64,000 bases of DNA from Pseudoflavitalea rhizosphaerae (GTDB lineage Bacteria; Bacteroidota; Bacteroidia; Chitinophagales; Chitinophagaceae): positions 372,001-436,000 of the forward strand of contig NZ_RCSU01000002.1 in NCBI RefSeq assembly GCF_003991355.1, given 5' to 3'. Positions 1 through 8,839 of this stretch are shown in pieces. A model generated the notes under the pieces. It made no database searches and was not told the origin of the DNA. It saw only the letters and a program-made list of their open reading frames with translations. Both the position numbers and the translations under genes were made by a program. How positions within the stretch are numbered: the first letter of the stretch is position 1; every line of letters starts with the position of its first letter.

Positions 1-55
1 CCTGGTTCAACTCGAGAAAGATAAAAGGATAATAATACACAAATAGAAACCTGGA

Positions 56-83
56 AGCCGCAGCAACTTGCTGTGGCTTTTTA
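56..83 (+). terminator. Intrinsic terminator of a gene left of the window
   Basis: An inverted repeat with arms AGCCGCAGCA and TGCTGTGGCT around a very short loop is followed by TTTTT on the + strand. The T-run lies on the + strand only, so it should end a rightward transcript that enters from before base 1. It lies directly against the end of the leftward lipoprotein gene, so the two genes converge here. Confidence 0.6.
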
Positions 84-87
84 TTGA

Positions 88-447
88 TCACTTACGGAGT
101 ACCATGTATGATTTCGGCGATTCCGGGATCATGGGCCCGAAGTACTCGATCTTGATCGTATTGCCATCAATGATCATGAAGTCCAGTGTGATGTCCGGAT
201 ATTCACCTCTCTGGGATCTAAGCCTGATCTTGTTCTCCGGGAAAGTAACCAGTGAAGTGTCTTTGAAACTGCTGCCGGACTCCCCCCTCACCATTCGTCC
301 GCCGGAGATGAAATGTAAAGTTGTATTGCCTGCTACAGGCGTTACTTCTGTATAGAGTCCCGAAAGTTGACCGGAATCATGTTTGCTCTTTTTACAGGCT
401 GCAACGCTGAGTGCGGAAGCACAGAGCAGGAAAATGGAAAGTTTCAT
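88..447 (-). CDS. Small secreted lipoprotein of unknown function
   Basis: The 119-residue product starts with a short charged end, a hydrophobic stretch and a lipobox (SVAAC followed by KKS), so it is probably lipidated on the cysteine near residue 19. The mature part is about 100 residues, looks beta-rich and has no motif I recognise; the small lipocalin-like lipoproteins common in Bacteroidota are a possible comparison. The longer open frame reaching 618 was rejected because the signal peptide would then be internal. The gene is monocistronic as far as can be seen, with palindromic repeat copy 1 upstream. Confidence 0.65.
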   Translation of the reverse strand: MKLSIFLLCASALSVAACKKSKHDSGQLSGLYTEVTPVAGNTTLHFISGGRMVRGESGSSFKDTSLVTFPENKIRLRSQRGEYPDITLDFMIIDGNTIKIEYFGPMIPESPKSYMVLRK

Positions 448-631
448 ATGCTCACAGGTTTTATGATCTGACCCTTGAATCAAATCTTCCGTTGCACATG
501 AATTGTTATAGCTGGTGTCAATCGCCGGTTTCAGAGTTCGAATACACACTATTGCGGTCCCAATCGCAGTTTTTGGTCGTCGTTTATTCTTATCCGGGAA
601 AAACAGTGGCGGCGTCACGGCCAGTAATACC

Positions 632-772
632 GGGGCTGACTAAAAAGGTCAGAGAGCTGGCAGTCGCTCGCCTCCCGGCGAGTGACTTGTATTTGTTCGC
701 CTCCGGCGAACACCGCATCGCCAGAGGCGACTGAATAAAGCTCACTCGCCGGAGGCGAGCGTATGGGCTCCC
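632..772. repeat. Dispersed multi-hairpin palindromic repeat, copy 1
   Basis: The left end is GGGGCTGACTAAAAAGG, followed by an outer arm containing CAGTCGCTCGCCTCCCGGCG. Two central hairpins follow (TTCGCCTCCGGCGAA and ATCGCCAGAGGCGACT) and then the opposite arm ACTCGCCGGAGGCGAGCG. Reading the asymmetric centre (CACCGC here, GCGGTG in copies 2, 4 and 6), this copy is in reverse orientation. The right flank has diverged. It lies about 40 bp beyond the stop codon of the GNAT-nitrilase gene. Confidence 0.85.
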
Positions 773-810
773 AGGAATTCCAAGATGGTAGCATTTAGCA
801 GCATCGATGA

Positions 811-2352
811 TCAAAGTAACTTTTCCTTACCATCTTCAAAATAGTGGATCCTGTAAAGGTCATCACGGCGATCGAACCAGGTGCGTACATTCCCTGCCAG
901 TTTGTTGCGTTTGATCAGGTTCATGTCGAGGTCCTGGTAGATCAGCGTTTCATCGCCGGGCTCGGCTTCCGCAGCAATGGCTTCCCGGTGGAATTCCACA
1001 TCTGATGGAGTAAGGATAGCGCTCTGGGCATACTGGATATCCAAATTATCAACCTGCGGCAGATTACCCACGGCGCCCGCCAGTACCACGTATACCTGGT
1101 TTTCCACGGCCCTTGCCTGTGCACAATAACGAACACGGTTATACGCTCTCCGGTCATCCGTATTGAAGGGAACAAAAATGATCTGAGCTCCTTTGCTGGT
1201 AGCGATCCTGCACAGCTCAGGGAATTCAACATCGTAACAAATGGAAATCGCGATCTTACCACAATCCGTATCAAATACTTCCACTTTATCGCCGGGTTTC
1301 ACGCCCCACCATTTTAATTCATGCGGCGTGATATGAAGTTTGTATTGCTTATCGAAGCTTCCGTCTCTACGGAACAGGTAAGAAATATTGTACAGTTCTT
1401 CGTCTTCTTCCGTTTGCAGGTGAGATCCTGCGATAATATTTGTATTGTATTTAATGGCCATCTGGCGGAAGAATTCGATGTATTGAGTGGTGAAGGCAGA
1501 CAATTGCCGGACGGCCGTACCGGGTCTTTTGTTCGGCAGAAAGGAAAGCAATTGCATAGTTAGCATTTCCGGGAACAATACAAAATCACTTTTGTAATCA
1601 GCTGCCACATCGATAAAATATTCGCAATGCTGCGCAAATTCCTCGAAGCTGTTCACCATCCGCATCATATACTGCACGGCGCAGACGCGCACATAAGTGT
1701 TGAATTGTTGTTCTCCTTCCGCCTGGTAATCCAGGTTCACCCATTCCATGAAAGTGGCAAATCCACCGCTTTCCTTATCTCCCGGCAAGTAATCCTTGAT
1801 GATCCGTTTCAGGGTAAAACCATTGGACAACTGAGTGGTAAGCACAGGGTCGAATATCTTTTTGTCCATTACATTCTGTACATATTCCCGGATATCCATT
1901 TCATTTGCATAGAGATGATAATTGGGAAGCCGCCCTCCCACCACGATGCGCTTGAGGTTCATTTCGCGGGCCAGCTTTTTCCTGGCTTCGTACAATCTCC
2001 TGGCCAGCTTCATATTCCGGTATTCAGGATCAACCATGATCTCGATGCCATAAAGCGTGTCCCCAAGCGGGTTATGTGTGCTCAATGTTCCATTACCTGT
2101 GATCTCTGACCAGGAATGATTGATGGAGAATTCATCGAAATTCAATATAAGTGAGCTGGAGGAAGCCACCAGGTCTTCGTTCAGTATCACTCCGATCTGT
2201 CCTTCAGGAAAAGTGGTAACGCATTGTTCCCATTGTTCTTTTTTCCATGGCTTCATTAATGGGAAAGCGGCCAGTTGCATGGCTACCACTTCATCAAAAT
2301 CATCAACTGTCAATTGTCTTATCCGTATGCTCAGTTCTTTGTTCTCAACCAT
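811..2352 (-). CDS. GNAT acetyltransferase-nitrilase fusion protein
   Basis: This 513-residue cytosolic protein joins two enzymes. Residues ~8-200 form a GNAT acetyltransferase fold, with the acetyl-CoA region around IMVDPEYRNMKLARRLYEAR (residues 105-124). Residues ~220-500 are a carbon-nitrogen hydrolase of the nitrilase superfamily with a complete catalytic triad: Glu262 (FPEML), Lys338 (YKLHI) and Cys372 (ICYDVEFPE). Such fusions are a known family; the substrates are undefined, with amide hydrolysis plus N-acylation of a small metabolite as a general expectation. The start MVENKEL is the first in frame. It is followed by repeat copy 1 and lies about 100 bp behind fabF on the same strand, so it could share its transcript. 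Confidence 0.85.
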   Translation of the reverse strand: MVENKELSIRIRQLTVDDFDEVVAMQLAAFPLMKPWKKEQWEQCVTTFPEGQIGVILNEDLVASSSSLILNFDEFSINHSWSEITGNGTLSTHNPLGDTLYGIEIMVDPEYRNMKLARRLYEARKKLAREMNLKRIVVGGRLPNYHLYANEMDIREYVQNVMDKKIFDPVLTTQLSNGFTLKRIIKDYLPGDKESGGFATFMEWVNLDYQAEGEQQFNTYVRVCAVQYMMRMVNSFEEFAQHCEYFIDVAADYKSDFVLFPEMLTMQLLSFLPNKRPGTAVRQLSAFTTQYIEFFRQMAIKYNTNIIAGSHLQTEEDEELYNISYLFRRDGSFDKQYKLHITPHELKWWGVKPGDKVEVFDTDCGKIAISICYDVEFPELCRIATSKGAQIIFVPFNTDDRRAYNRVRYCAQARAVENQVYVVLAGAVGNLPQVDNLDIQYAQSAILTPSDVEFHREAIAAEAEPGDETLIYQDLDMNLIKRNKLAGNVRTWFDRRDDLYRIHYFEDGKEKLL

Positions 2353-2450
2353 AGTCCGATGGATTATTTATGAAAGATCACATAATTTACGAAATATCGT
2401 TGGCATGAAAGCTATTTGAAGAATACTGACTCCACGCGGGTCCGGTATTC

Positions 2451-3701
2451 CTAAGCGTTGAACTTTTTGAAAATGGTAGTGGCAGTATGTCCTCCAAACC
2501 CGAAAGTATTGTTCAGCACATAATTCACTTCCATTGGTTTTGCTTTACCAAGCAGGATATTCAGGTCCTGCGGGATCTCCTCATCGATAACGGTAGTATT
2601 GATGGTGGCAGGAACGATACTATCCCTGATAGACAGGATGCTGATGATACTTTCGATAGCTCCGGCCGCACCCAGCAGGTGGCCTGTCATAGACTTGGTA
2701 GCGCTGATCACGGCGGGGTGGCCTTTCAACACACGCTGAATAGCGATCATTTCACTTACGTCTCCAAGACCTGTTGAAGTAGCATGCGTATTCACATAGT
2801 CGATGGCAGAAGGTTCGATGCCTGCTTCCCTGAAAGCGTATTCCATTCCTACGCCTGCGCCGTAGCCATCTGGAGCAGTGCCGGTCAAATGATAGGCATC
2901 TGCCGCCATTCCCCCTGCAACGATCTCGGCATAGATGCGTGCGCCGCGTGCTACAGCATGTTCCAGTTCTTCTAACACTAACGCACCAGCGCCTTCCCCT
3001 ATTACAAAGCCATCGCGCTCTTTATCGAAAGGACGGGAAGCCGTCTGCGGATCATCATTTCTTTTAGACAATGCCTGCGCTGCATTGAAACCACCTATGG
3101 CACTTGGCGTGATGGCAGCTTCGGAACCACCGGTGATCATCATCCTGGCCCTGCCCAACCTGATGGTATCGAATGCATTCACGACAGCTGTATTGGAAGA
3201 TGCACAGGCAGAAACAGTACAATAGTTGGGGCCATAGAGTTTATTGCGGATGGAGATCACGCCCGCTGCGATATCCACGATCATTTTGGGGATGAAATAA
3301 GGATTGAATCGCGGCGTGCCATCGCCTGCATGGAAATCCCTGAGCTGTTCCTCGAAAGTGCCGATACCACCATTACCAGAAGCCCAGATAACCCCTACAT
3401 CGTTCCTTTGAGTTTCTGTCCAGGTACTGAAATCGATACCTGCATCTTTGATAGCCTGGTCTGTTGCGGCAATGCCGTATTGTGTGAACAGGTCATATTT
3501 TTTGATTTCTTTTTTCTCGATGTATTCTTCTGCAATGAAGCCTTTCACTTCGCAGGCGAATTGTGTTTTGAATTTGGAGGCGTCGAATTTTGTGATGGCG
3601 CCTGCTCCGGATTTACCGGCGATGATGTTTGTCCAGAATTCCGACACTGAATTTCCAAGTGGTGTAATAGCTCCCAGTCCGGTAATAACTACCCTTTTCA
3701 T
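2451..3701 (-). CDS. fabF: Beta-ketoacyl-ACP synthase II (FabF type)
   Basis: The enzyme condenses malonyl-ACP with acyl-ACP in fatty-acid elongation. The 416-residue length is typical of the KAS II family. The catalytic set is complete: Cys166 in TVSACASSN, His306 in NTHATSTGLGD, Lys336 and His341 in KSMTGHLLGAAG. The C-terminal NNTFGFGGHTAT glycine-rich stretch is also present. It follows the tetR gene by about 15 bp on the same strand, so the two are probably one operon. Pairing with a dedicated repressor, and no acpP or fabD beside it, suggests an accessory KAS II rather than the housekeeping copy, but this is inference. Confidence 0.93.
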   Translation of the reverse strand: MKRVVITGLGAITPLGNSVSEFWTNIIAGKSGAGAITKFDASKFKTQFACEVKGFIAEEYIEKKEIKKYDLFTQYGIAATDQAIKDAGIDFSTWTETQRNDVGVIWASGNGGIGTFEEQLRDFHAGDGTPRFNPYFIPKMIVDIAAGVISIRNKLYGPNYCTVSACASSNTAVVNAFDTIRLGRARMMITGGSEAAITPSAIGGFNAAQALSKRNDDPQTASRPFDKERDGFVIGEGAGALVLEELEHAVARGARIYAEIVAGGMAADAYHLTGTAPDGYGAGVGMEYAFREAGIEPSAIDYVNTHATSTGLGDVSEMIAIQRVLKGHPAVISATKSMTGHLLGAAGAIESIISILSIRDSIVPATINTTVIDEEIPQDLNILLGKAKPMEVNYVLNNTFGFGGHTATTIFKKFNA

Positions 3702-3716
3702 ATGATATGATGTATT

Positions 3717-4313
3717 TTATTCTAAATTATTGATGAATGCTGTGATGGAATGCATGATGCTGGTCCTGTAGTCCGGCTTATTGAGGATCCCCGCTATCAT
3801 CATGCCACCTTCAATGATGGCGATAATGGTGAGGGCCACCTGCTCCGGGTTGGTGCGTTTGCTGAACTCTCTTGCCTGAATGCCTTCTTCTACCAGCCTG
3901 GTCAGATTTTTTTTCCAGGCATTGAGCGCTGCCCTTACTCTCTTTCTCAATTCCGGATGTGTATCGTCCGACTCGGTGGCTGTATTGAGAATGGGGCAAC
4001 CACCGGATGGAAAAGGATAATCTTTAAAATTTGCGTATACTTTTCCATAGACCATCAGTTTCTCTTTGGCCGTATTACATTTTTCCATTTCGCTTTGAAA
4101 AATGGAATTCATCTTGTTCAGGTTATAATCGAAAGCCGCCAGCGCCACTGCATCTTTATTGGCGAAGATTCCATAGATACAGCCTTTGGTAAGATGTGTG
4201 GCATTTGTGATATCAGACAGTGAAGTACCGGCATAGCCTTTCTTGTTGAAAAGGGGCGCAGTGGTCTCGATGATGAAAGCTTTTGTTTGTTCACTTTTTG
4301 TCATGATATGCAA
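3717..4313 (-). CDS. TetR-family transcriptional repressor
   Basis: This is a 198-residue DNA-binding regulator. The N-terminal helix-turn-helix is clear (KGYAGTSLSDITNATHLTKG, then IYGIFANKDAVALAAF). The C-terminal ligand domain resembles that of TetR proteins sensing hydrophobic or electrophilic small molecules. Two starts are possible, MHIMTK at 4313 and MTK at 4304. A strong dyad lies 14-30 bp upstream (4328-4343), so autorepression is likely. The following gene, fabF, is probably controlled with it. The ligand cannot be read from the sequence. Confidence 0.88.
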   Translation of the reverse strand: MHIMTKSEQTKAFIIETTAPLFNKKGYAGTSLSDITNATHLTKGCIYGIFANKDAVALAAFDYNLNKMNSIFQSEMEKCNTAKEKLMVYGKVYANFKDYPFPSGGCPILNTATESDDTHPELRKRVRAALNAWKKNLTRLVEEGIQAREFSKRTNPEQVALTIIAIIEGGMMIAGILNKPDYRTSIMHSITAFINNLE

Positions 4314-4327
4314 TGTCCCCGCAAAAT

Positions 4328-4343
4328 TATACCAATCGGTATA
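4328..4343. promoter_or_regulatory. Probable TetR operator dyad
   Basis: TATACCAATCGGTATA has perfect 6-bp arms (TATACC/GGTATA) around AATC and lies just ahead of the tetR start codon. The size and position fit an autoregulatory TetR operator that would also control fabF. No second copy was noticed in the window. Confidence 0.55.
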
Positions 4344-4533
4344 TTTTATCCAAATAAATATTTTTATTGGGTTGTAAGCAGCAAAAATGCCTGCCGGAGG
4401 GACTTTCAGCCCAGGTTATGGATATGCGTTCCGCCAACAACAATGTTGGCCGAAATTTGTTCAGGGAAAATAGGTTTAGCCCTGCATGTTTAGTTTTTGA
4501 TACACGGCACAATTATGCTGCCAGGGAATAGAC

Positions 4534-4574
4534 AAAGCCGGATTGAAATACTATTGATATTCAATCCGGCTTTT
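4534..4574. terminator. Strong hairpin terminator behind prfH
   Basis: Arms AAGCCGGATTGAA (4535-4547) and TTCAATCCGGCTT (4560-4572) form a 13-bp perfect stem with a 12-nt AT-rich loop. The + strand continues with TTTTGTTTT. The element separates the leftward prfH gene from the tetR promoter region; reading leftward the following T-run is weaker, so it may act mainly on + strand transcripts. Confidence 0.6.
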
Positions 4575-4602
4575 GTTTTCAGGAAAAATGAAATGCTGCT
4601 GC

Positions 4603-5217
4603 TCACAATGTATCTGTGATCGTTTTCACTTCATTACCTCTTTCCAGCACATTGTGCAGTTGCCAGCGGCACTGCTGTTCCTGGATCATTTTTTCCATCT
4701 GCCAGGCCATTACCCTGGCGCGGAGCCGTTCCAGGCAGAGCTTCTTATTCTGCAATTGCGAACGGTTGTCCATCGCCAGCACCTGGATACCGCTGGGTAT
4801 ATGCGTACCGCGTACGGCAGATTCCACTTTGTTTACGTTCTGTCCTCCTGGTCCGGATGCGCGGCAAGTTTCAAACTTCACATCGCGTTCATTCCATTGC
4901 GGCAATTCCTGTACGTCAAAGATCGCTACACCTGCAAACCAGTTCTTGCGTTTATGGTTTTTTCGATAAGGGCTCTGTGCGATCCACTTGATGGTCCCGC
5001 TCCATTCCCGGATGAATCCTTCAAATTCCCTGCCCTGCAACTGTAATGTGATGGAATAGTTTGTTCCGATCACAGGTCCTGCCGTTTCTTCCAGCAGTTC
5101 TGTTCCATATCCGGCCTTGCGCGATTGCACCAGCATTATTTCTTTGATGCGCGTTACAACCCTGCAACATTCCACAGGGCCACGGCCGGATGATATCTGT
5201 ATGATTATCTTGTCCAT
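4603..5217 (-). CDS. prfH: Peptide chain release factor H
   Basis: A class-I release-factor-like protein of 204 residues from the start MDKIIIQISSGRGP. An upstream MKSRI start at 5232 is also in frame. It has the catalytic loop CRASGPGGQNVNKVESAVRG, whose GGQ at residues 124-126 enters the peptidyl-transferase centre. It lacks the N-terminal and codon-recognition domains of RF1/RF2, as expected for PrfH. PrfH is known to release peptides from ribosomes with a damaged 16S rRNA decoding site and is usually encoded with an RtcB-type RNA ligase that reseals the break. No rtcB is seen on either side here: downstream is a terminator and tetR, upstream 250 bp without a gene. Confidence 0.88.
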   Translation of the reverse strand: MDKIIIQISSGRGPVECCRVVTRIKEIMLVQSRKAGYGTELLEETAGPVIGTNYSITLQLQGREFEGFIREWSGTIKWIAQSPYRKNHKRKNWFAGVAIFDVQELPQWNERDVKFETCRASGPGGQNVNKVESAVRGTHIPSGIQVLAMDNRSQLQNKKLCLERLRARVMAWQMEKMIQEQQCRWQLHNVLERGNEVKTITDTL

Positions 5218-5488
5218 GATTCTACTTTTCATTTCCGGCTTCCTGCAAAATGAGATGAACCGGTTTTTGTTTATACGGATTGCCGGACCTCGGGTCTGCC
5301 TGACAACAGGTAATGAGAACCCAGGCCCTTAGCGGGTTTTACGTACTTTCAGAATAAAAAAAGGAAATTCAAACGCGTGCCGCTCAGGCAGCTTTTGCAG
5401 ATGATGATATGGAAGAGTATGCTGTCATGATTCCTTTGATTTAAGTGTGAATAATAAAGGAATGCGGTGCAAAACTATAAAAGTAAAT

Positions 5489-6082
5489 CTAATTGTGAAA
5501 TATTTTTTTAAGCAGTTTGTCGAAATCATAATTTTCGCAGCTGCCATCTGTGAGCTCTGTGTTCATGTAATTGCTCCTGATTGTGTAAGAAATGATTCTG
5601 GAGCTGGAGCAACCTCCGGATTTGAATTTTGGCCAGTTGGCTTCGAACTCCCTGAACGCAATCAGGGCGGAGGTATCTAATCGCGCGGATTGCATAAAAT
5701 GGCCGGGCCAGTAAATATTAAGTAAGCTTTGCTTCAAGGTTTTTTCCCATTGGAAGAGTTCTGCTACAAAACTGTTCCCTTTTCTGATGATGTCCAACTT
5801 GTATCCTTTGCCACCGAAACAACTGCTAAACTGGTACCACACCTGCAATGATTCGCCAGGCTCCAGCGCAGACAGAATTCCAAAGGTGCTGTGTACAGAA
5901 CTCCTGTTGTAAACAGCCACCGTATCGGCGTTCTTCATTGTCACATTGTGCTTTGCTGCCCTGTTGGAAAACACCTGCATGAATACCAACAGCATGGCAA
6001 ATGTGAAGAGTAGCCGGTTACAATCCCTGATGAGTTTTTTTTTCGATCTTTTGTAATCGATATCCATGTATTGAAATTCCAC
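5489..6082 (-). CDS. Membrane-anchored or exported protein, unknown function
   Basis: This 197-residue protein has a basic N-terminus (KRSKKK), one hydrophobic segment around residues 24-42 (LLFTFAMLLVFMQVF) and a ~150-residue extracytoplasmic part. A start at MDIDYKR (6067) is equally possible. Five cysteines or more occur in the outer part (SSCFGGKG, GGCSSS, DGSCENY), compatible with disulfides. No family is recognised. Convincing codon use and the single clean membrane anchor argue that it is real. It is flanked by about 250 bp without genes toward prfH and about 420 bp on its other side. Confidence 0.55.
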   Translation of the reverse strand: MEFQYMDIDYKRSKKKLIRDCNRLLFTFAMLLVFMQVFSNRAAKHNVTMKNADTVAVYNRSSVHSTFGILSALEPGESLQVWYQFSSCFGGKGYKLDIIRKGNSFVAELFQWEKTLKQSLLNIYWPGHFMQSARLDTSALIAFREFEANWPKFKSGGCSSSRIISYTIRSNYMNTELTDGSCENYDFDKLLKKIFHN

Positions 6083-6505
6083 TATTCCAATTTACCATTT
6101 TTCCTGGAATATTTTATTACACGGAAAGAATGCCTCTTCCTGTTTTTCAGTATCGAAGCCCCCCTTTCAAAAAGCAGTCATTCAGTTTTCACTGGAAATT
6201 CCGGCCCGCCACCAATGGAACACAACTGATGTTCGGACCGGATTTCCTGCCGGATACCAGGCAATGGCCTTTCCTCTTCCGGGCCCTTCCGGAAGCCACC
6301 ATGCCGTGTAATGGCGGTAAGGCACATACGAAGATCGTACAACTCCGGGTCGATACAGGGTTGACCTGAACATTGCCGGCCATTCCGTTGGCGCATGCCC
6401 GGAAAAATAATAAAAAGAGATTATGATACTGCTGGAAAATGCAGCTGCCAGATAATTTGAACTATCGAAAAACAGTCACTGGCGGGTCCGGAGAAATGGA
6501 CCGGC
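6083..6505. other. Gene-free stretch of 423 bp
   Basis: Between 6130 and 6396 all three leftward frames and one rightward frame stay open for 60-80 codons because the stretch is GC-rich and poor in stops. None of the four translations looks like a protein, and none has a plausible start region. No hairpin followed by a T-run was seen. I find nothing functional that I can support. Confidence 0.4.
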
Positions 6506-7027
6506 TTATTTTTTCCCTGTAATACCAGCCAGGTATTGGTCCATTACATCGAAGCTGGAAAGCCAGCCCTGGTAAGCGCCTTTACGCATAGCCGCCGCTT
6601 CGGAAACGGATTGACGTAAGGTGAGCCTGGTCCTGTTTTCCGGCAGCTCCTCAAATCTGAGCGTTACGATGGTGGACGCCGGCCAGTCGGCATTCTGGTA
6701 CTGTGGCAGATTGATATTGCCCTGCTCATCCGACATTTCCATGGTGTAGGCAATCCGCTCAGGAGACTGTAATTCAAGATAAACACCTTTCACCCAGCAA
6801 TCCGGATAAGCTGGATTTTTCACTACCGAAAGGAATTCACCTCCGGGCCTTACATCTATTTTTGAATAATGAATACTGCATCCCTGAGGCGCATTCCATT
6901 TTTCCAGATGTTCTGCTGTGGTCCACAACCGGTACACCAGCTCACGCGGCGCATCCAGAATGCGGACAATCTCCAGCTCATTTTCTTTTGCTGCCGGTTT
7001 GTTTTCTTTTTGTGCTAACATGATCAT
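6506..7027 (-). CDS. SRPBCC (AHSA1-type) family protein
   Basis: A ~173-residue START/Bet v1-like protein of the AHSA1 group. The typical opening is EIVRILDAPRELVYRLWTTAEHLEKWNAP, followed by DVRPGGEF and a C-terminal helix with QGWLSSFDVMDQYLAG. Members bind hydrophobic small molecules; the function in bacteria is usually undefined. The start MIMLAQKE at 7027 lies inside the 3' end of the arsR gene, giving a ~50-bp overlap in another frame and suggesting translational coupling. ArsR plus SRPBCC pairs are common in Bacteroidota. The frame remains open to 7105 but the added residues do not resemble the family. Confidence 0.85.
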   Translation of the reverse strand: MIMLAQKENKPAAKENELEIVRILDAPRELVYRLWTTAEHLEKWNAPQGCSIHYSKIDVRPGGEFLSVVKNPAYPDCWVKGVYLELQSPERIAYTMEMSDEQGNINLPQYQNADWPASTIVTLRFEELPENRTRLTLRQSVSEAAAMRKGAYQGWLSSFDVMDQYLAGITGKK

Positions 7028-7349
7028 TTTTTTTTGTTTGTATTGAATTAAGATATTGCTCCATTGAATCCAGGGTTTCAGTCCAGTACTTGCGGGCATT
7101 TTCAATCCATCCCGTTACTTCGTTCAGGCCTTCCAGTTTCGCTTCGCATAACCTTTCCCTCCCTTTTTGGGTGATAAAGACAAGCCCGCATTCATGCAGG
7201 ATCTTGATATGCTCTGAAATAGTGGGCCTGCTGGAATCGAAATGTTCCGCAATACTGTTCAGGTTCAGGGATTGCCTGCTCAACAGATCTATGATGCCAC
7301 GCCTGGTGGGATCTGCAATAGCCTGAAATACATCTCTGCGTTTTTCCAT
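6978..7349 (-). CDS. ArsR/SmtB-family winged-helix regulator
   Basis: A 123-residue helix-turn-helix protein: FQAIADPTRRGIIDLLS, then SLNLNSIAEHFDSSRPTISEHIKILHECGLV (recognition helix) and the wing ITQKGRERLCEAKLEGL. No ArsR-type cysteine metal ligands are present in the recognition helix, so it is more likely a metal-independent member of the kind found upstream of SRPBCC genes. It overlaps the downstream SRPBCC gene and has a 16-bp dyad at 7353-7368 only 4 bp from its start codon, suggesting autoregulation. Confidence 0.9.
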   Translation of the reverse strand: MEKRRDVFQAIADPTRRGIIDLLSRQSLNLNSIAEHFDSSRPTISEHIKILHECGLVFITQKGRERLCEAKLEGLNEVTGWIENARKYWTETLDSMEQYLNSIQTKKNDHVSTKRKQTGSKRK

Positions 7350-7352
7350 TAG

Positions 7353-7368
7353 GTAGTCATTTGGCTAC
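7353..7368. promoter_or_regulatory. Probable ArsR-type operator dyad
   Basis: GTAGTCATTTGGCTAC pairs at seven of eight positions (GTAGxCA-TT-TGxCTAC). It sits directly ahead of the arsR start, where a bound repressor would block both transcription and access to the start region. Confidence 0.45.
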
Positions 7369-7597
7369 TAAATTACATAAACGTCGGGAAATGGCTACAC
7401 TTTTTGGCAATATTTTTTTTCCACCCTCCCCTGACGGGGCAATTGCCTGGGTTTCCGCCTTGATTAAATTGATTTATGACCTGCATGTAAACAAGTCAAC
7501 ATGTAATCGATCCACGCCTTTGAAGAAAAAACAGCTGGACTAACCGTGTACCAGTCAATGCAGGTTTGCATTGCAACAGTGATCAACAAACGAATAA

Positions 7598-8839
7598 CTA
7601 CTTCTCTGATAATTTCCGCATTTTCTCCCTTATCCCTTGTTGTTCGGGAATAGTCTTAGCCAGCGTCAGGGCTTTTTTGAAACACACCTGCGCCTGTTCA
7701 TTATCGATGCCTGACTGCAATTCACCAAGCAATAACCAGTAGAAATGATGCTGTGGCAAATCCAGTTCCAGTGCGGCTTTGATAGCTTTATCCCTGCCCT
7801 TTGCCTTGTACAATGCATATACCCTGTTGAGCGCTACGCCGGGAGAAAAATTGATTACCAGCAATTGGTCGTACAACTGCAGGATCTGCTCCCATTTTTG
7901 AGGGTAGTCTTCCTTTATACAATGCCAGGAAGCGATACGCGCTTCGATATGCCAGGTGCTGATCCGGTCCCCGCGGGCAGATAACTCCAGGAAATGAATG
8001 CCCTGCCTGATAAGTCCCTGGTCCCATTTGGACTCATCCTGCTGCTCATAGAGTACCAGTACATCATCCGGTGTAATGCGCGCTTCGAACCGTGAAGCAT
8101 GGAAGCACATCAAAGCAAGCAGTGCACTGGTTTCCGCCTGATTGGTCTTTTCGTATTCCGTCAGCATCAGGCAGAGTCTGATGGCTTCCACACAGAGTTC
8201 CTGCTGCAGAACACTATTGTTCGTTTTTGAATAATAGCCTTCATTGAACAACAGGTAAATGATGCGCAGTACATTTTCCAGTCTTGCCGGCAAGGCCGAA
8301 TCGGGCGGGAATTCAATGCGGATATTCTCTGTGCGCAATTTTTCTTTGGCTCGGAACAACCGCTTATTGATGGTTTCCTTGTTGGAGAAGAAAGCCTCTG
8401 CAATTTCATCGATCCCAAAACCGCAAAGTATGCGCAGGGCCAGGCCGATCTGCGCTTCGGCAGCAATAGCCGGGTTGCAGATGGCAAAAAGCATCTGCAA
8501 CTGGCTATCGCGGATATGTTGTGGAGAGAAGTCAGGTTCTGCAGCATCCATTTCCGGTTGTGCATTACGGATAGCAGGCGCTACTTTCTGATCGTATAAT
8601 TTTTTCCTTCTGAAATGGTAGAGTGTTTTCTGTTTGGCCACCGCGTACAGCCAGGCTGAGGGATTGGCAGGCATACCTTTCGTTCCCCAGCTTTCAGATG
8701 CGGTGAGAAATGTATCGCTTACGATATCTTCTGCTGTTTCGATATGTTCCAGGCCGTACAGCTTGCTGATCACAGCCACCATCTTCGCAAATTCCTGCTG
8801 GAACAACTGCTTCAATGAATCTCCGTTTTGCTGCATCAC
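7598..8839 (-). CDS. ECF42-type RNA polymerase sigma factor
   Basis: A 413-residue extracytoplasmic-function sigma factor with a long C-terminal extension. Region 2 lies in residues ~10-80 (VISKLYGLEHIETAEDIVSDTFLTA; AWLYAVAKQKTLYHFRR), region 4 at ~115-165 (CGFGIDEIAEAFFSNKETINKRLFRAKEKLR), then a DUF6596/TPR-like tail to the end. This is the architecture of ECF42, whose members lie next to a DGPF/YCII-domain gene and use the tail in place of an anti-sigma factor. Here the DGPF gene abuts at base 8840, one base beyond the sigma start codon. The neighbours suggest a role in a stress response. Confidence 0.9.
   Translation of the reverse strand: MMQQNGDSLKQLFQQEFAKMVAVISKLYGLEHIETAEDIVSDTFLTASESWGTKGMPANPSAWLYAVAKQKTLYHFRRKKLYDQKVAPAIRNAQPEMDAAEPDFSPQHIRDSQLQMLFAICNPAIAAEAQIGLALRILCGFGIDEIAEAFFSNKETINKRLFRAKEKLRTENIRIEFPPDSALPARLENVLRIIYLLFNEGYYSKTNNSVLQQELCVEAIRLCLMLTEYEKTNQAETSALLALMCFHASRFEARITPDDVLVLYEQQDESKWDQGLIRQGIHFLELSARGDRISTWHIEARIASWHCIKEDYPQKWEQILQLYDQLLVINFSPGVALNRVYALYKAKGRDKAIKAALELDLPQHHFYWLLLGELQSGIDNEQAQVCFKKALTLAKTIPEQQGIREKMRKLSEK

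Noticed and set aside
6130-6396. Four overlapping open frames between the membrane protein and the SRPBCC gene
   Set aside because: All four are open because of base composition; none has a credible start or domain.
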